The translations under genes and the position numbers were made by a program. Of a stretch of DNA of 64,000 nt, positions 18,301 through 26,246 are shown in pieces (the first letter of the stretch is position 1; the number at the start of each line of letters is the position of its first letter). Under the pieces are notes generated by a model that did not search any database, was not told the origin of the DNA, and worked only from the letters and a program-made list of their open reading frames with translations. This stretch comes from JBCBGF01 sp038526915. Its GTDB lineage: Bacteria > Pseudomonadota > Alphaproteobacteria > Rhodobacterales > Rhodobacteraceae. The DNA lies in the NCBI GenBank assembly GCA_038526915.1, contig JBCBGF010000001.1, positions 1-64,000 on the forward strand. Direction: 5' to 3'.

Positions 18301-19093
18301 AGCGGCGCAAGACCAGGGCCCAAACCGTAGACATCAACGTGTTCTGCGTAATCCGGATATCACGGCAAAGCCGTTCCGACCCTTCCAAAACCTCTGGGGG
18401 CATCGTGTGCGACAAATGGCGATGCGCTTCACCGGGGTCGGCAAGCATACCTGACAGAACGTCAATCCGCGTCGGCTCCGTGATCCCCGCCAGATAGGCC
18501 CGCCAGAACGCTTCATCTTTCGACGCATCCCGCGATTTGAGCCAGCCAAGATAATCGCGAAACTGCGCGCGCGGGGCCACAGACCGCGGATCATTGTAGC
18601 GCGACAGCACATCATCCAGAACGCTGCGAGTAGACCAGCCATCCGACACGATGTGATGAACAGCCCAGATCAAACGCGCGGTCTCTGGCCCAAGCCGCAC
18701 CATGGCGACCTGCATCAAAGGGCCTTTCGCCAGATCAAACCCGGCACTTTGATACTGCGCGACCAACGCTTGCGACCGCGCCGCCTGTTCATCGGGGGAC
18801 AAGTCCTGCCAGTCGAACGCAGCCCACGGAACCTCCACCGCCTTATGGATCACTTGCAACGGGCGCTTGACCCCGTCCCACACGAATGAGGCCCTGAGCG
18901 CATCGGACGCCATGACAGTGTCCCGAAACGCCGCCCGGAAGCGCGCGGCATCCAGCGGCCCAAGGATATCCGTGGAGACCACGCCAACATAGGTGCCCTG
19001 CGTCTGTGCGCCGATACAGTGAAACAAGATGCCCGACTGCACCGGGCTCAACGGCAGAACCGCTTCCACATTTTCGGGAAGGCTCGCGTTCAC
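15296..19093 (-). CDS. Non-ribosomal peptide synthetase, C-A-PCP-TE (terminal module)
   Basis: 1265 residues. The condensation domain (about 10-430) has HHIVSDG at 146-152. The adenylation domain (about 450-930) has YTSGSQGAPKG (593-603), NEYGPTE, the YRTGD box and NGKVD (923-927). The carrier domain has FFDLGGDS (Ser982). The C-terminal thioesterase (about 1035-1265) has GYSAG with Ser1114. Residues at the specificity positions read D638 S639 V642 C682 I706 A708 E732 V740 W741 K925, a set I cannot match to a known amino acid. The module adds the last residue and releases the chain as acid, lactone or lactam. It overlaps the upstream synthetase by 4 bases and ends opposite the glycosyltransferase. 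Confidence 0.95.
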   Translation of the reverse strand: MNASLPENVEAVLPLSPVQSGILFHCIGAQTQGTYVGVVSTDILGPLDAARFRAAFRDTVMASDALRASFVWDGVKRPLQVIHKAVEVPWAAFDWQDLSPDEQAARSQALVAQYQSAGFDLAKGPLMQVAMVRLGPETARLIWAVHHIVSDGWSTRSVLDDVLSRYNDPRSVAPRAQFRDYLGWLKSRDASKDEAFWRAYLAGITEPTRIDVLSGMLADPGEAHRHLSHTMPPEVLEGSERLCRDIRITQNTLMSTVWALVLRRYARSDDIVFGATNAGRPVDLGGADRAAGAFLNTLPVRFQFDAAEAVSELLQSAEAAMRARRAFEASALADVQAWSDLPAGIPIFDYVFAFERLPPVQAVEGALRIGRLETVQTSHFPLTVLVTPDEGLLLEVYYDPAAFSDAVVEAMLSDFEGLLRAVIRTPSALVGDLSEAYPDLPRPDSVEVPFATVSEAIAVAAEGSPDAPAVSDASGTITYSALADEVARVSEMLAAAGVERGDLVPVALPRGIPAIAAFLGVMKSGAAYIPLDVTYPEERIRQVLENAPHKVILTASDVPRFGSCDRLCIDDPEAARVPVKAAPAEGDIAYVIYTSGSQGAPKGVPIHHAALAHSTIVRNQVYGGPPETFLLLSSLAFDSSVVGIFWTLTTGGHLVIGDPELVQDPPRLASVVVERNVRTLLCLPRLYEALLGTGAVAQLRGLETVIVAGEAVSPSLLDAHRSAGMGGRLLNEYGPTEATVWCCMADLTDRAGDASVPIGRPIPGVTMAVCDRDGRPLPDGVAGEIVVAGPTVSHGYLGQGTDAVSPFRTHKDGLQSYRTGDLGVRGADGMFLFLGREDDQVKIRGHRVEIGDLEHCARSVAAPADVCAVVMDRDAGASLVLCVEAAQTAGLEQAMQNAFQSQLPAFARPAQMHWMDRFPTLPNGKVDRRALADAVRSAPAAVSAGTLPVGDTETRLAAIWGDVLGCGEVTREADFFDLGGDSLMSIGLFAKAEQAGLPILPTDVFEHPTLQELSAALVRRSAEDDAAGPAEAPLKFAHLDGIRTPVFLLHCNMWIYRQIARGLGPKWPVGLQFSHHFHGSDVALGARIEGFAAETIGNLKSMRAEGPYILCGYSAGAMITLEIARQLRAQGHDVPLVCLIDPPYDGRSQSGGQATEFAMQGVSLARGLASRTMERFAQDSERHRRNVVSQAYALAMRRYRVAPYDGPVHVLVTEDNPAMASGGTLSNALTAAEVDVLPFDHKALLTDDEARLSLTSRIVSRIKRL

Positions 19094-22000
19094 GACAGGG
19101 CCCGCGTGATCCCGGCCAGATCGTCGTCGTCAAGGTCGACCAGGGGCGTGTCGTCAACGCGCGCGGACGTCCCGGACGCTTCCGCGGCTATGGCGAGCCG
19201 CGCGATGGTCGGGTGTTCGAAGACCGCCGTGGCAGGCACGCCTAGCCCGGCCTCATTCGCCTGTATCGCAATCTGGATCGCGGCAAGTGAGTCCCCTCCG
19301 ATATCATAGAAATTGTCGTCCACGCCTACCCGGGGCAGCCCAAGGACCTCGCAGAAAATCGCTTCCAACACCGCCTCGCGCCCTGCAGACGGCGCGCGAT
19401 AGTCCGCCCGCGCAGCAGACCTGTCTCGCGACGGCGATGGCAGCCGTGCCGAATCCACCTTGCCATTGGCCGTCAAGGGCATGTCCTCGATCACAACGAT
19501 ATCGGTCGGCAGCGCTTCCGGTACCAGCCGCGTCCGAAGCACATCCCACAGCGCCGGTGTCGAAACGCCGCCCCGCGCCGCCACATAGGCCACAATACGG
19601 TGTGGCCGCGCGGGCGCGACCTCTTCGTCAAAGCCGATCTCTTCAAGAATCTGAACGACGCGATCTTCGTCGATCTCATCATTCAATTCGTGCAAGGCCT
19701 CGTCGCGGGTCTTGTGCCCCAGTCGGACATCCCAACTGTAGGGCAGCGCATAGTTGTGAAAGCCCTCGCGCTTGGAGTGCACGTATATTCCCACATCATT
19801 GATCAGACAGTTCGTGGACCGCCCGGTATCTTCGGGTCGGATCCATTTCGCGCGCTCACCCAGAAAGCGATAGATCTCCGACACCGGCACATCGATGTAG
19901 CGGTAGATGTCGATAAAGCTCACGTGATCCAGAACGGACCCGTCCCGCAAGTCGTCCGCACAGAGCAGGCGCGACACGGCATCGTCTTGGGCGTGATACT
20001 GACGCCTAGCGGCATCAACCAGATGGTCGATCTCCGCCGCGCTCGGCGCCCCATCGACGAAAAGCTCGGGCGTCAGCCGAGTCTCAAAGAATTGTCCCCG
20101 CGACAGGCCGGTGACGATACCCGCAACGCCCTCGTCCCGCGCCACGCGCAAGGCCAGTGAATAGATCGTCTTGAAACAGCCCTGGCACACGTTTGAGTGC
20201 GCTTTGAGGCTTTCCACAAAGATCTGGTTCATCGCGTCGGTTTGCAGGAACCGGTGATCCCAGCCCAGGTCCTCTGCCACCCGTCGGATATTGTCCTTGG
20301 CACCGTCAGAGATGTAGCCGTTGTCGAGAGTGAGTGCGAGAACACGCTTGCCATACTCCGCCAAGCGGTAAGCGGCATAGGTGCTGTCTTTGCCACCGCT
20401 CAGCAGCATGATCAGGTCATATGCGCCGGTTGCCTTCGATGCGATGTCTTCGATCTTCTCCGCCAGAACCTCCGGGCTCTGGAAATAGCTCTGCGCCCGG
20501 GATCTGTAGCCCTCATAGCCTTCGCAGACCTGGCACACGCCGTCGCTGTTAAACACCGCGCCGGGATACGTGTCTGGAAGCCCGCAGGTCTTACAGGCGC
20601 TCTGAGGGGATCGCTGCACATGCGTTTGGATATGCACCGCATCCACACCCGCCACCGATTGCAAGGCCGCCGCGATCTCGGACGTCTCAATCCGAACACC
20701 GCCCACCTTCAACTGCGTGTCGGCGCGGCCCAGATACTCAAACACCCCATCAGGGCGAAGCCGCCCAAGATCGCCCGAGCGATATATCGTGCGGCCAGGC
20801 GACATCGGATCATCGACAAAACACTCAGCCGTCAGATCAGCCCGCGCTAGATAACCGCGTGCCAGCCGCCCACCGATACAAATCTCGCCCACCACGCCAT
20901 AGGGCACCACGTTCAGGCCCGCATCGCGCACGGTGATCTCAACCCCATCTGCCGGCCTGCCGATGGGGACCGAGGTTCCTTGATCGCTGTCGGCTTCGAA
21001 GCGGTGAATCATGCATCCAACCACTGCCTCCGTCGGCCCGTATTCGTTGTAGATGGCAATCTCAGGTGACAGCACCGATTGCGCCTTGCGGCACAACGCG
21101 GTCGTCAGGTTCTCGCCCCCGAGGACAAGGCTGCGGATCCGGGACACCGGGGTGTTCTGAGCGCAAACAAGGGACAGGTGCGACGGCGTCAGCTTGACGA
21201 CATCCACCGCGTCATCGGCGAACACATCCAGCACCGCTAGGTCCGTCGTCCCGGTCTCGGGATACACCACCACCGTGCCCCCAGTGGTCAGCGGCGCAAA
21301 GATCGAGGTGATCGTCAGATCGAAAGACAGCGATGAAAAGAGCGCATAGTCCGCGGGATGCTCGCCACCAAAGGCCTTGGCGGCCCAGCGGCTGTAGCGG
21401 GCAAGTCCGCCGTGGGTCACCTCAACCCCTTTGGGCGTTCCGGTGGACCCCGAGGTGAAGATCACATAGGCGGCCTGCTCGCGATCGGGCCACTGCGCCG
21501 GTGCGGCGGGGCCCGCCTCCGCCCCAAGTGGTACGATGGGCACATCCATGGCCTGAACCACGGCAGTCCTTTCCCCATCCGAGACCGCAGCTGTCACCTG
21601 CGCCAGCCTCGCAATCTCCCGCACACGCGCGGCGGGCGTGTTTGCCGCAACGGGCACAAAGGCGGCACCAAGCGACAGAACGCCCAAGAGCGCCGGCACC
21701 AACTCCAAGCCACGTCCCGCATGAACCAGAACACGGTCGCCCGGCTTCACACCAAACGAGGCCAAGTGACCCCGATAGATCGCGACACGCGCCTCAAGTG
21801 CGCCATAGGTCAGGGTCTCAACACCCTCACGAACCGCCACCGCCCCATCTGGCTGCGCAGCGATGCGGTCCAACACAAGCGCGGCATCTGCTTCTTCCGG
21901 TCCTCGGGCCACCTGTCGAAGGGTCAGCACGTCTTGCGCGCCACACAACGGCACGGCCCCAATCTCTAGAGACCGGTCCCGCAGAAGGGCCTCCAGCATC

Positions 22001-23217
22001 GCGGTGAAATGCTGCGGGATGTCGTGCGCGGAGGTCTTGGACGCCAATGCGTCGTTGACATCCAGCGCCAGCGACAATGCCCGACCATCAAATCGCATCG
22101 CGTGCAAACGCACCCCATGCCGGGGATCATGCGCCTTGGGATGCACCCAGGTCACCCGCGCCGGATGCCCTGCAAAATCTCCAAACTCGGCCGTTATGTA
22201 GTTAAAGACAGCGGTCATGCGCTTGGCCGCAGCGCCCGTGCTTGCCCCAGGGCGCGCGTGACGCAGATACCCGGCCAAGGCTTCCTTCACCTTTACGAAC
22301 AGTTGATCGAAACTGTCGCTTGGCAAAACGTCCACGTCCACGGGAAACGTCTCAACGAACAGACCCATCGTCTTACGATCATCAGGCGTCAAACGGTTAT
22401 GCGCGGGCGCACCAATGGCGACACGCTCATCCCCTGTCACCCGATGCACATACGCCGCAAAGGCTGTGAAAAGTAGCGCGAATTCTGTGAGTTGCGGTGT
22501 GAATACCTGAAGCTGCGGGTCCCGAACGCTTCTCTCAAGCGCATCGCGCAGGCCCTTCGAGACGTCCACCGTGACACGCGTGGACGCAGGCGTCTCTGCG
22601 TGATCGCCCCCGTAAAGCGGCGAAGGGGGTGCCGTTTCCGCAGTCGCCAACCAATGCGATCGCGCGGCGTCAACATCCGCCGTCTCCACCGCCTCGAATC
22701 TAGCAAGAAAGGACGGGGCCGGGCCTAGGTCGGCACCCTCATAGGCCCGCGATACCTCTGAGAAGACAAGCGCCGCGGCAGCCCCATCCGTCACCAGGTG
22801 GTGCTGGTTGAAATACCACACCCAGTTCTCGGGCTCCAACCGCAACAGCGCACAATCGAGCGCGCGCCGGGACAGATCAAAGACCCGCGATATCCTGGCC
22901 TCGATCCACGCGTCTGCGGCGGCGTCCGGGTCGGCATGATCAGAAAGGTCGACCACCTCAAGATCAAACCCTTGATCCACCGCACGTTGCGTCGCGCCAG
23001 ACGCGTTCGCCGCAAAAACAAGCCGCAGCGCATCATGGCGCGCAACGACAGCCTCAAACGCAGCTTCAAAGCGGTGAGGGTCGATTGCGCAGTGCAGATC
23101 GAAACGCCAGCCCATGTTGTAAAGCGGCGCATCCGGGGCCAGGTGCTGACCCGTCCAAAGGACGCTTTGGGCGGGCGACAGCGAGACAGACGGCCTATCG
23201 TCGGCTGCGCCTGTCAT
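19090..23217 (-). CDS. Non-ribosomal peptide synthetase, C-A-PCP, with a PP-loop ATP-pyrophosphatase domain inside the A domain
   Basis: 1375 residues. The condensation domain (10-430) has HHLVTDG at 139-145. The adenylation domain starts at about 440 (FTSGSTGTPKG 587-597; NEYGPTE; YRSGD; QLKVGG, motif A8, 835-840). After about 865 it is interrupted by some 330 residues with two CxxC pairs (C875/C878, C895/C898), PP-loop SGGKDS (940-945), CQGC (1011-1014) and TGRSTNC (to C1137). The A domain resumes near 1203 and ends with LPTDIVV and NGKVD (1251-1255). A carrier domain follows (NFYDIGGDS, Ser1310). Specificity residues D633 L634 T637 K675 V698 G700 E725 V733 G734 K1253 are nearly those of Asn-activating domains. 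The insert resembles N-acetyl-sugar amidotransferases (WbpG/PseA type). It probably modifies an amide on the bound residue; the reaction is inferred. Confidence 0.93.
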   Translation of the reverse strand: MTGAADDRPSVSLSPAQSVLWTGQHLAPDAPLYNMGWRFDLHCAIDPHRFEAAFEAVVARHDALRLVFAANASGATQRAVDQGFDLEVVDLSDHADPDAAADAWIEARISRVFDLSRRALDCALLRLEPENWVWYFNQHHLVTDGAAAALVFSEVSRAYEGADLGPAPSFLARFEAVETADVDAARSHWLATAETAPPSPLYGGDHAETPASTRVTVDVSKGLRDALERSVRDPQLQVFTPQLTEFALLFTAFAAYVHRVTGDERVAIGAPAHNRLTPDDRKTMGLFVETFPVDVDVLPSDSFDQLFVKVKEALAGYLRHARPGASTGAAAKRMTAVFNYITAEFGDFAGHPARVTWVHPKAHDPRHGVRLHAMRFDGRALSLALDVNDALASKTSAHDIPQHFTAMLEALLRDRSLEIGAVPLCGAQDVLTLRQVARGPEEADAALVLDRIAAQPDGAVAVREGVETLTYGALEARVAIYRGHLASFGVKPGDRVLVHAGRGLELVPALLGVLSLGAAFVPVAANTPAARVREIARLAQVTAAVSDGERTAVVQAMDVPIVPLGAEAGPAAPAQWPDREQAAYVIFTSGSTGTPKGVEVTHGGLARYSRWAAKAFGGEHPADYALFSSLSFDLTITSIFAPLTTGGTVVVYPETGTTDLAVLDVFADDAVDVVKLTPSHLSLVCAQNTPVSRIRSLVLGGENLTTALCRKAQSVLSPEIAIYNEYGPTEAVVGCMIHRFEADSDQGTSVPIGRPADGVEITVRDAGLNVVPYGVVGEICIGGRLARGYLARADLTAECFVDDPMSPGRTIYRSGDLGRLRPDGVFEYLGRADTQLKVGGVRIETSEIAAALQSVAGVDAVHIQTHVQRSPQSACKTCGLPDTYPGAVFNSDGVCQVCEGYEGYRSRAQSYFQSPEVLAEKIEDIASKATGAYDLIMLLSGGKDSTYAAYRLAEYGKRVLALTLDNGYISDGAKDNIRRVAEDLGWDHRFLQTDAMNQIFVESLKAHSNVCQGCFKTIYSLALRVARDEGVAGIVTGLSRGQFFETRLTPELFVDGAPSAAEIDHLVDAARRQYHAQDDAVSRLLCADDLRDGSVLDHVSFIDIYRYIDVPVSEIYRFLGERAKWIRPEDTGRSTNCLINDVGIYVHSKREGFHNYALPYSWDVRLGHKTRDEALHELNDEIDEDRVVQILEEIGFDEEVAPARPHRIVAYVAARGGVSTPALWDVLRTRLVPEALPTDIVVIEDMPLTANGKVDSARLPSPSRDRSAARADYRAPSAGREAVLEAIFCEVLGLPRVGVDDNFYDIGGDSLAAIQIAIQANEAGLGVPATAVFEHPTIARLAIAAEASGTSARVDDTPLVDLDDDDLAGITRALS

Positions 23218-23471
23218 CCGGCCTGTTTGCTCGCGACATAGGCGGAGATCGTGTCGATTGAGCTAAAATGCTCAAGCACGACCTCATCCAGCGGAATGGT
23301 CAGCTCAAAGGTCTTTTCCAGAAACGCCACCAGATCGAATACCCCCAGCGAGTCGACGAGCCCGCTAAGCAGCAGGTTTTCGTCATCCGCGACAGAGCGG
23401 CCATTGAGCAGTTTCTGGATTATGAATTCCCGGATCTTCGATTTCCGGTCGAGCGTGGTTCGGTCAGACAT
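23214..23471 (-). CDS. Stand-alone peptidyl carrier protein (PltL/RedO-like)
   Basis: An 85-residue carrier: a helical protein with GLVDSLGVFDLVAFLEKTFEL, where Ser41 is the expected phosphopantetheine site, and a closing helix FSSIDTISAYVASK. The form GL(V/I)DSLG..(D/E)LV.FLE is the one seen in free carriers that work with a proline adenylase and dehydrogenase. The start at 23471 overlaps the adenylase stop by 8 bases, and the stop overlaps the synthetase start by 4. It is expected to hold prolyl and then pyrrolyl thioester and hand it to the neighbouring C domain. Confidence 0.88.
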   Translation of the reverse strand: MSDRTTLDRKSKIREFIIQKLLNGRSVADDENLLLSGLVDSLGVFDLVAFLEKTFELTIPLDEVVLEHFSSIDTISAYVASKQAG

Positions 23472-24975
23472 CATATACCTCGGCAAGGTGTTTGCGGTCG
23501 ATCTTGCCGGTAGCGGTCCGTTTGAACTCGGGCAGGATACTCAGAATCGTCGGAACGGCCTGTGGAGGCAAGGCTTGCGCCGCAAAGGCCCGCAGGTCGG
23601 CCGTGTCTGGCGTGGCACCAGGACGTGCGGTGATATACGCCGCGATGCGCGCGGGATTGCCGATCACAACAGCGGCTGCTTCCGACACATCGTCATGGCG
23701 CGACATCAAAAGCTCGATCTCATCCAGCTCAACCCGAAAACCGCGCACTTTCACTTGCCGGTCGGCTCGACCCAGAAAGTGCAACTCGCCCGCGCTGTCG
23801 CGGCGCACCAGATCGCCCGTGAGATAGTGGCGCCGGCCATCGATAACGCGAAATGCCTGCGCATTGCGTTCCGGGTCATTCCAGTAGCCCACCATCATCG
23901 CGGGCGTCGCAACGAAAAGCTCGCCTTCATCGGCCCGCTCGTCCCCATCGAGAATAACTAGATCCGCATGCGCACAAGGCGTCCCAATGGAAATCGGGGT
24001 GCCGTCGATATCCGCCAGATCAAGGTGTTTGTAGCTGCACTGGTTCACCTCCGCCGGCCCGAACGAATTGCTGAACCGGGCATTCGGCGTATGCAGCCCA
24101 AACGCCCGAAGCTGATCCGGCAACATCGGCTCCCCACCAAAGATCACCCAGCGCAACGCCGAGAAATCGCGGTTTTCGATCGCCCCGCGTTCGACCAGCT
24201 GGATCAGCGCGTGGGGCACCGAATACCAAATCGTGAGCCGTTCCTGCTCGATTAGCTGCGCCAGACTGGCCGGCAGCTTCATATGCATTTCCGAGATGAT
24301 GACGGTCGTCGCCCCGGCATAGGGCCCGCTGAACATGTCAAACGTCGACATATCGAAATGCAACGGCGAATGATTGCTCAGCCGATCCTCTTGCGTAACG
24401 CCGTAAAGATCGACCGACATGCGCACATAGGCCAGCCCCGTTTCATGGGTGTGCGTGATGCCCTTGGGCGTGCCCGTGCTGCCCGAGGTAAAGACGATAT
24501 AGGCCGGATCATCCGTGCGCCGGGCCCGCGGCGCCCCGCGATTCTGCGGCACATCCGTTGCCCAAAGAACCGCACCGTCCGCACCCAGCACGCAGGCAAG
24601 GTCCGGCGCCGCCGCGATCACCGCGCGGTAGCCCGCGGCCTTCCGCTCCTGCGAAACTATGGCCTTCAGCCCACAGGCCGCAGCAATCTGGACCAGACGC
24701 TCCTCCGGTGCACCAGGATCCATCGGCACATACGCGGCCCCGGTCCGCATGATCCCGTAAATCGCAATCGCCGTATCGAGCGACTTGTCAACGTAGACAC
24801 CGACCCGGTCACCGGGACGCACTCCACCTTCAATAAGCATCTTGGCCAATCGATCTGCCGCATCGTCCAGCGCGTGGTAGGTCAAAGCTTCTTCTGCAAA
24901 CTTGAACGCCACGGCATCGGGCGTCTCGCGTGCCCAGACGCGCACGATCTCATCAATGTACTGAACGCCGTCCAT
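23464..24975 (-). CDS. Stand-alone amino-acid adenylation enzyme (PltF/RedM-like)
   Basis: 503 residues of one adenylation domain, without condensation or carrier domain: FTSGSTGTPKG (162-172), SNHSPLHFDMS, IWYSVP (249-254), SFGPAE, YLTGD, QVKVRGFRVE, and TATGKIDRK near the end. The NH.PLHFD and WYSVP blocks are ones I associate with free proline-type adenylases such as PltF. The specificity residues read about D-M-F-S-I-G-S-Q-C-K, which does not prove proline. The gene order, adenylase next to carrier and near a dehydrogenase, supports loading of proline onto the free carrier. The start overlaps the upstream stop by one base. Confidence 0.88.
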   Translation of the reverse strand: MDGVQYIDEIVRVWARETPDAVAFKFAEEALTYHALDDAADRLAKMLIEGGVRPGDRVGVYVDKSLDTAIAIYGIMRTGAAYVPMDPGAPEERLVQIAAACGLKAIVSQERKAAGYRAVIAAAPDLACVLGADGAVLWATDVPQNRGAPRARRTDDPAYIVFTSGSTGTPKGITHTHETGLAYVRMSVDLYGVTQEDRLSNHSPLHFDMSTFDMFSGPYAGATTVIISEMHMKLPASLAQLIEQERLTIWYSVPHALIQLVERGAIENRDFSALRWVIFGGEPMLPDQLRAFGLHTPNARFSNSFGPAEVNQCSYKHLDLADIDGTPISIGTPCAHADLVILDGDERADEGELFVATPAMMVGYWNDPERNAQAFRVIDGRRHYLTGDLVRRDSAGELHFLGRADRQVKVRGFRVELDEIELLMSRHDDVSEAAAVVIGNPARIAAYITARPGATPDTADLRAFAAQALPPQAVPTILSILPEFKRTATGKIDRKHLAEVYDV

Positions 24976-26180
24976 CAGCCCACCAACCCCGCCAGCGTCT
25001 GTCGCACGGGGCCAAGGAAGTTATACGTCCGTTCCGCAAACCAGACGGCGGCAATCGCGATCAATGCGACCGACCCCATCTGCAAACCAAGGAACCGGTA
25101 GACCCGCCATTCGCGCAGCAAGAACAGGATCGGGAACGCAATCAGAACAATCGCCAGCTGCCCGATCTCAAGCCCCGCATGAAATGCGCCCAGCGCCACG
25201 GTTCTTTGCGCGACTTCCGATCCGAGCAACGGAAGGACGCTGACATATCCAAACCCGTGACACATGCCAAAGATCAGGATCACGATCCACGACCGTGTGC
25301 GAAGCTGCGGCACAAGATTGCCCAGCGCGATCAGCACGATCGATGCGGCAATCGCAGCCTCGGCATAGGTTGATGGCAGCCGGAACACACCGAAGGCCAC
25401 CAGGCTCATCGTGATCAAATGGCCCACCGTAAAGGCCGTCACCAGAAAAACCATCGTCACCAGACTGCCCTGCAAATCGGATGTCGGCGCCCAGCGCCCC
25501 CTTTCGCGCACCATCGTCGCAGTCAGCAACAGACCCGTCAGAAACAAAAGCTGGTCGATACCGTGCCACACATGCCAGATGCCATGCTGCAGAAAGCTCG
25601 CGAAAACCGCGCCCAGCGGATCGGCGGTCAGGTTCAGTGTCTGCGGCGCCATCCCGGCCTGGAAGGCCAGCGAGATGTGGCTTTCGTTCTTGCTGACGCC
25701 TGTGCGCGTGTTGCTTTCGATCAAAGCAAAGCCGCGATGCCCCGGGTCGATGTCTGAGAACAGAAAATCATAGGCGATGTCGATGCTGTCCGGCGTTGGC
25801 CCCAGCTCAGGAATATCGAAACTGAACAGCGCAAAGGTGGCGATTTCGGTTTCCAGGAAATCCAACCCAGTGTACCGGATCGGATAGCTGCGCCCGTTTG
25901 CCAAAAGCAAAAGCCGGTCGGAGAGGTAGTCGAAAATCTCGCCCTCGCGCGCGGCGATCTGGGATTGATCCGGAACACCGGTGCCATCGAACTCGAACGC
26001 CTGCGCCAGATCTTTTGCCGTCACCTCAATCCGGCCTGTCAGCGCCTCATCGCTGACCTGGAAATAAACGTAACTCTCGTCAATCCGGTGTGCTGCAGCG
26101 GTGGTGGCTGAAAAGACGACCGCCAGACAGGTCAGCAAGATGCTCAGGAGAGCTCGTAGTCTCGCATATGTCGCCATCAT
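24975..26180 (-). CDS. HupE/UreJ-like integral membrane protein with periplasmic N-domain
   Basis: About 401 residues: a signal peptide (hydrophobic to about residue 32, ending TAAAHRIDES), an exported beta-rich region to about 190, then six or so membrane helices carrying a His-rich loop, LQHGIWHVWHGIDQLLFL, and a second CHGFGYV ... FHAGLEIGQ. This is the HupE/UreJ-2 type, thought to move or bind metal in better-known contexts. No hydrogenase or urease genes are near. It is locked in the peptide operon by a one-base overlap with the adenylase gene. It could be transport or metal supply for the pathway; unproven. Start chosen at the double ATG after AAAGG. Confidence 0.8.
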   Translation of the reverse strand: MMATYARLRALLSILLTCLAVVFSATTAAAHRIDESYVYFQVSDEALTGRIEVTAKDLAQAFEFDGTGVPDQSQIAAREGEIFDYLSDRLLLLANGRSYPIRYTGLDFLETEIATFALFSFDIPELGPTPDSIDIAYDFLFSDIDPGHRGFALIESNTRTGVSKNESHISLAFQAGMAPQTLNLTADPLGAVFASFLQHGIWHVWHGIDQLLFLTGLLLTATMVRERGRWAPTSDLQGSLVTMVFLVTAFTVGHLITMSLVAFGVFRLPSTYAEAAIAASIVLIALGNLVPQLRTRSWIVILIFGMCHGFGYVSVLPLLGSEVAQRTVALGAFHAGLEIGQLAIVLIAFPILFLLREWRVYRFLGLQMGSVALIAIAAVWFAERTYNFLGPVRQTLAGLVG

Positions 26181-26246
26181 CTTACCTTTCACCGGGCCAC
26201 AGGACCCAACACTCGTTCAACATCGCGCGGCGTGACACACCGGTGC

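Noticed and set aside
19600..20650. Inserted region as an asparagine synthase (AsnB) domain
   Set aside because: AsnB synthetase domains lack the two CxxC pairs; the Cys pattern with SGGKDS fits N-acetyl-sugar amidotransferase or sulfur-transfer PP-loop enzymes better.
24975..26180. Hydrogenase or urease accessory locus
   Set aside because: HupE/UreJ-like protein alone; no hydrogenase, urease or nickel genes in the window, and the gene is coupled to NRPS genes.
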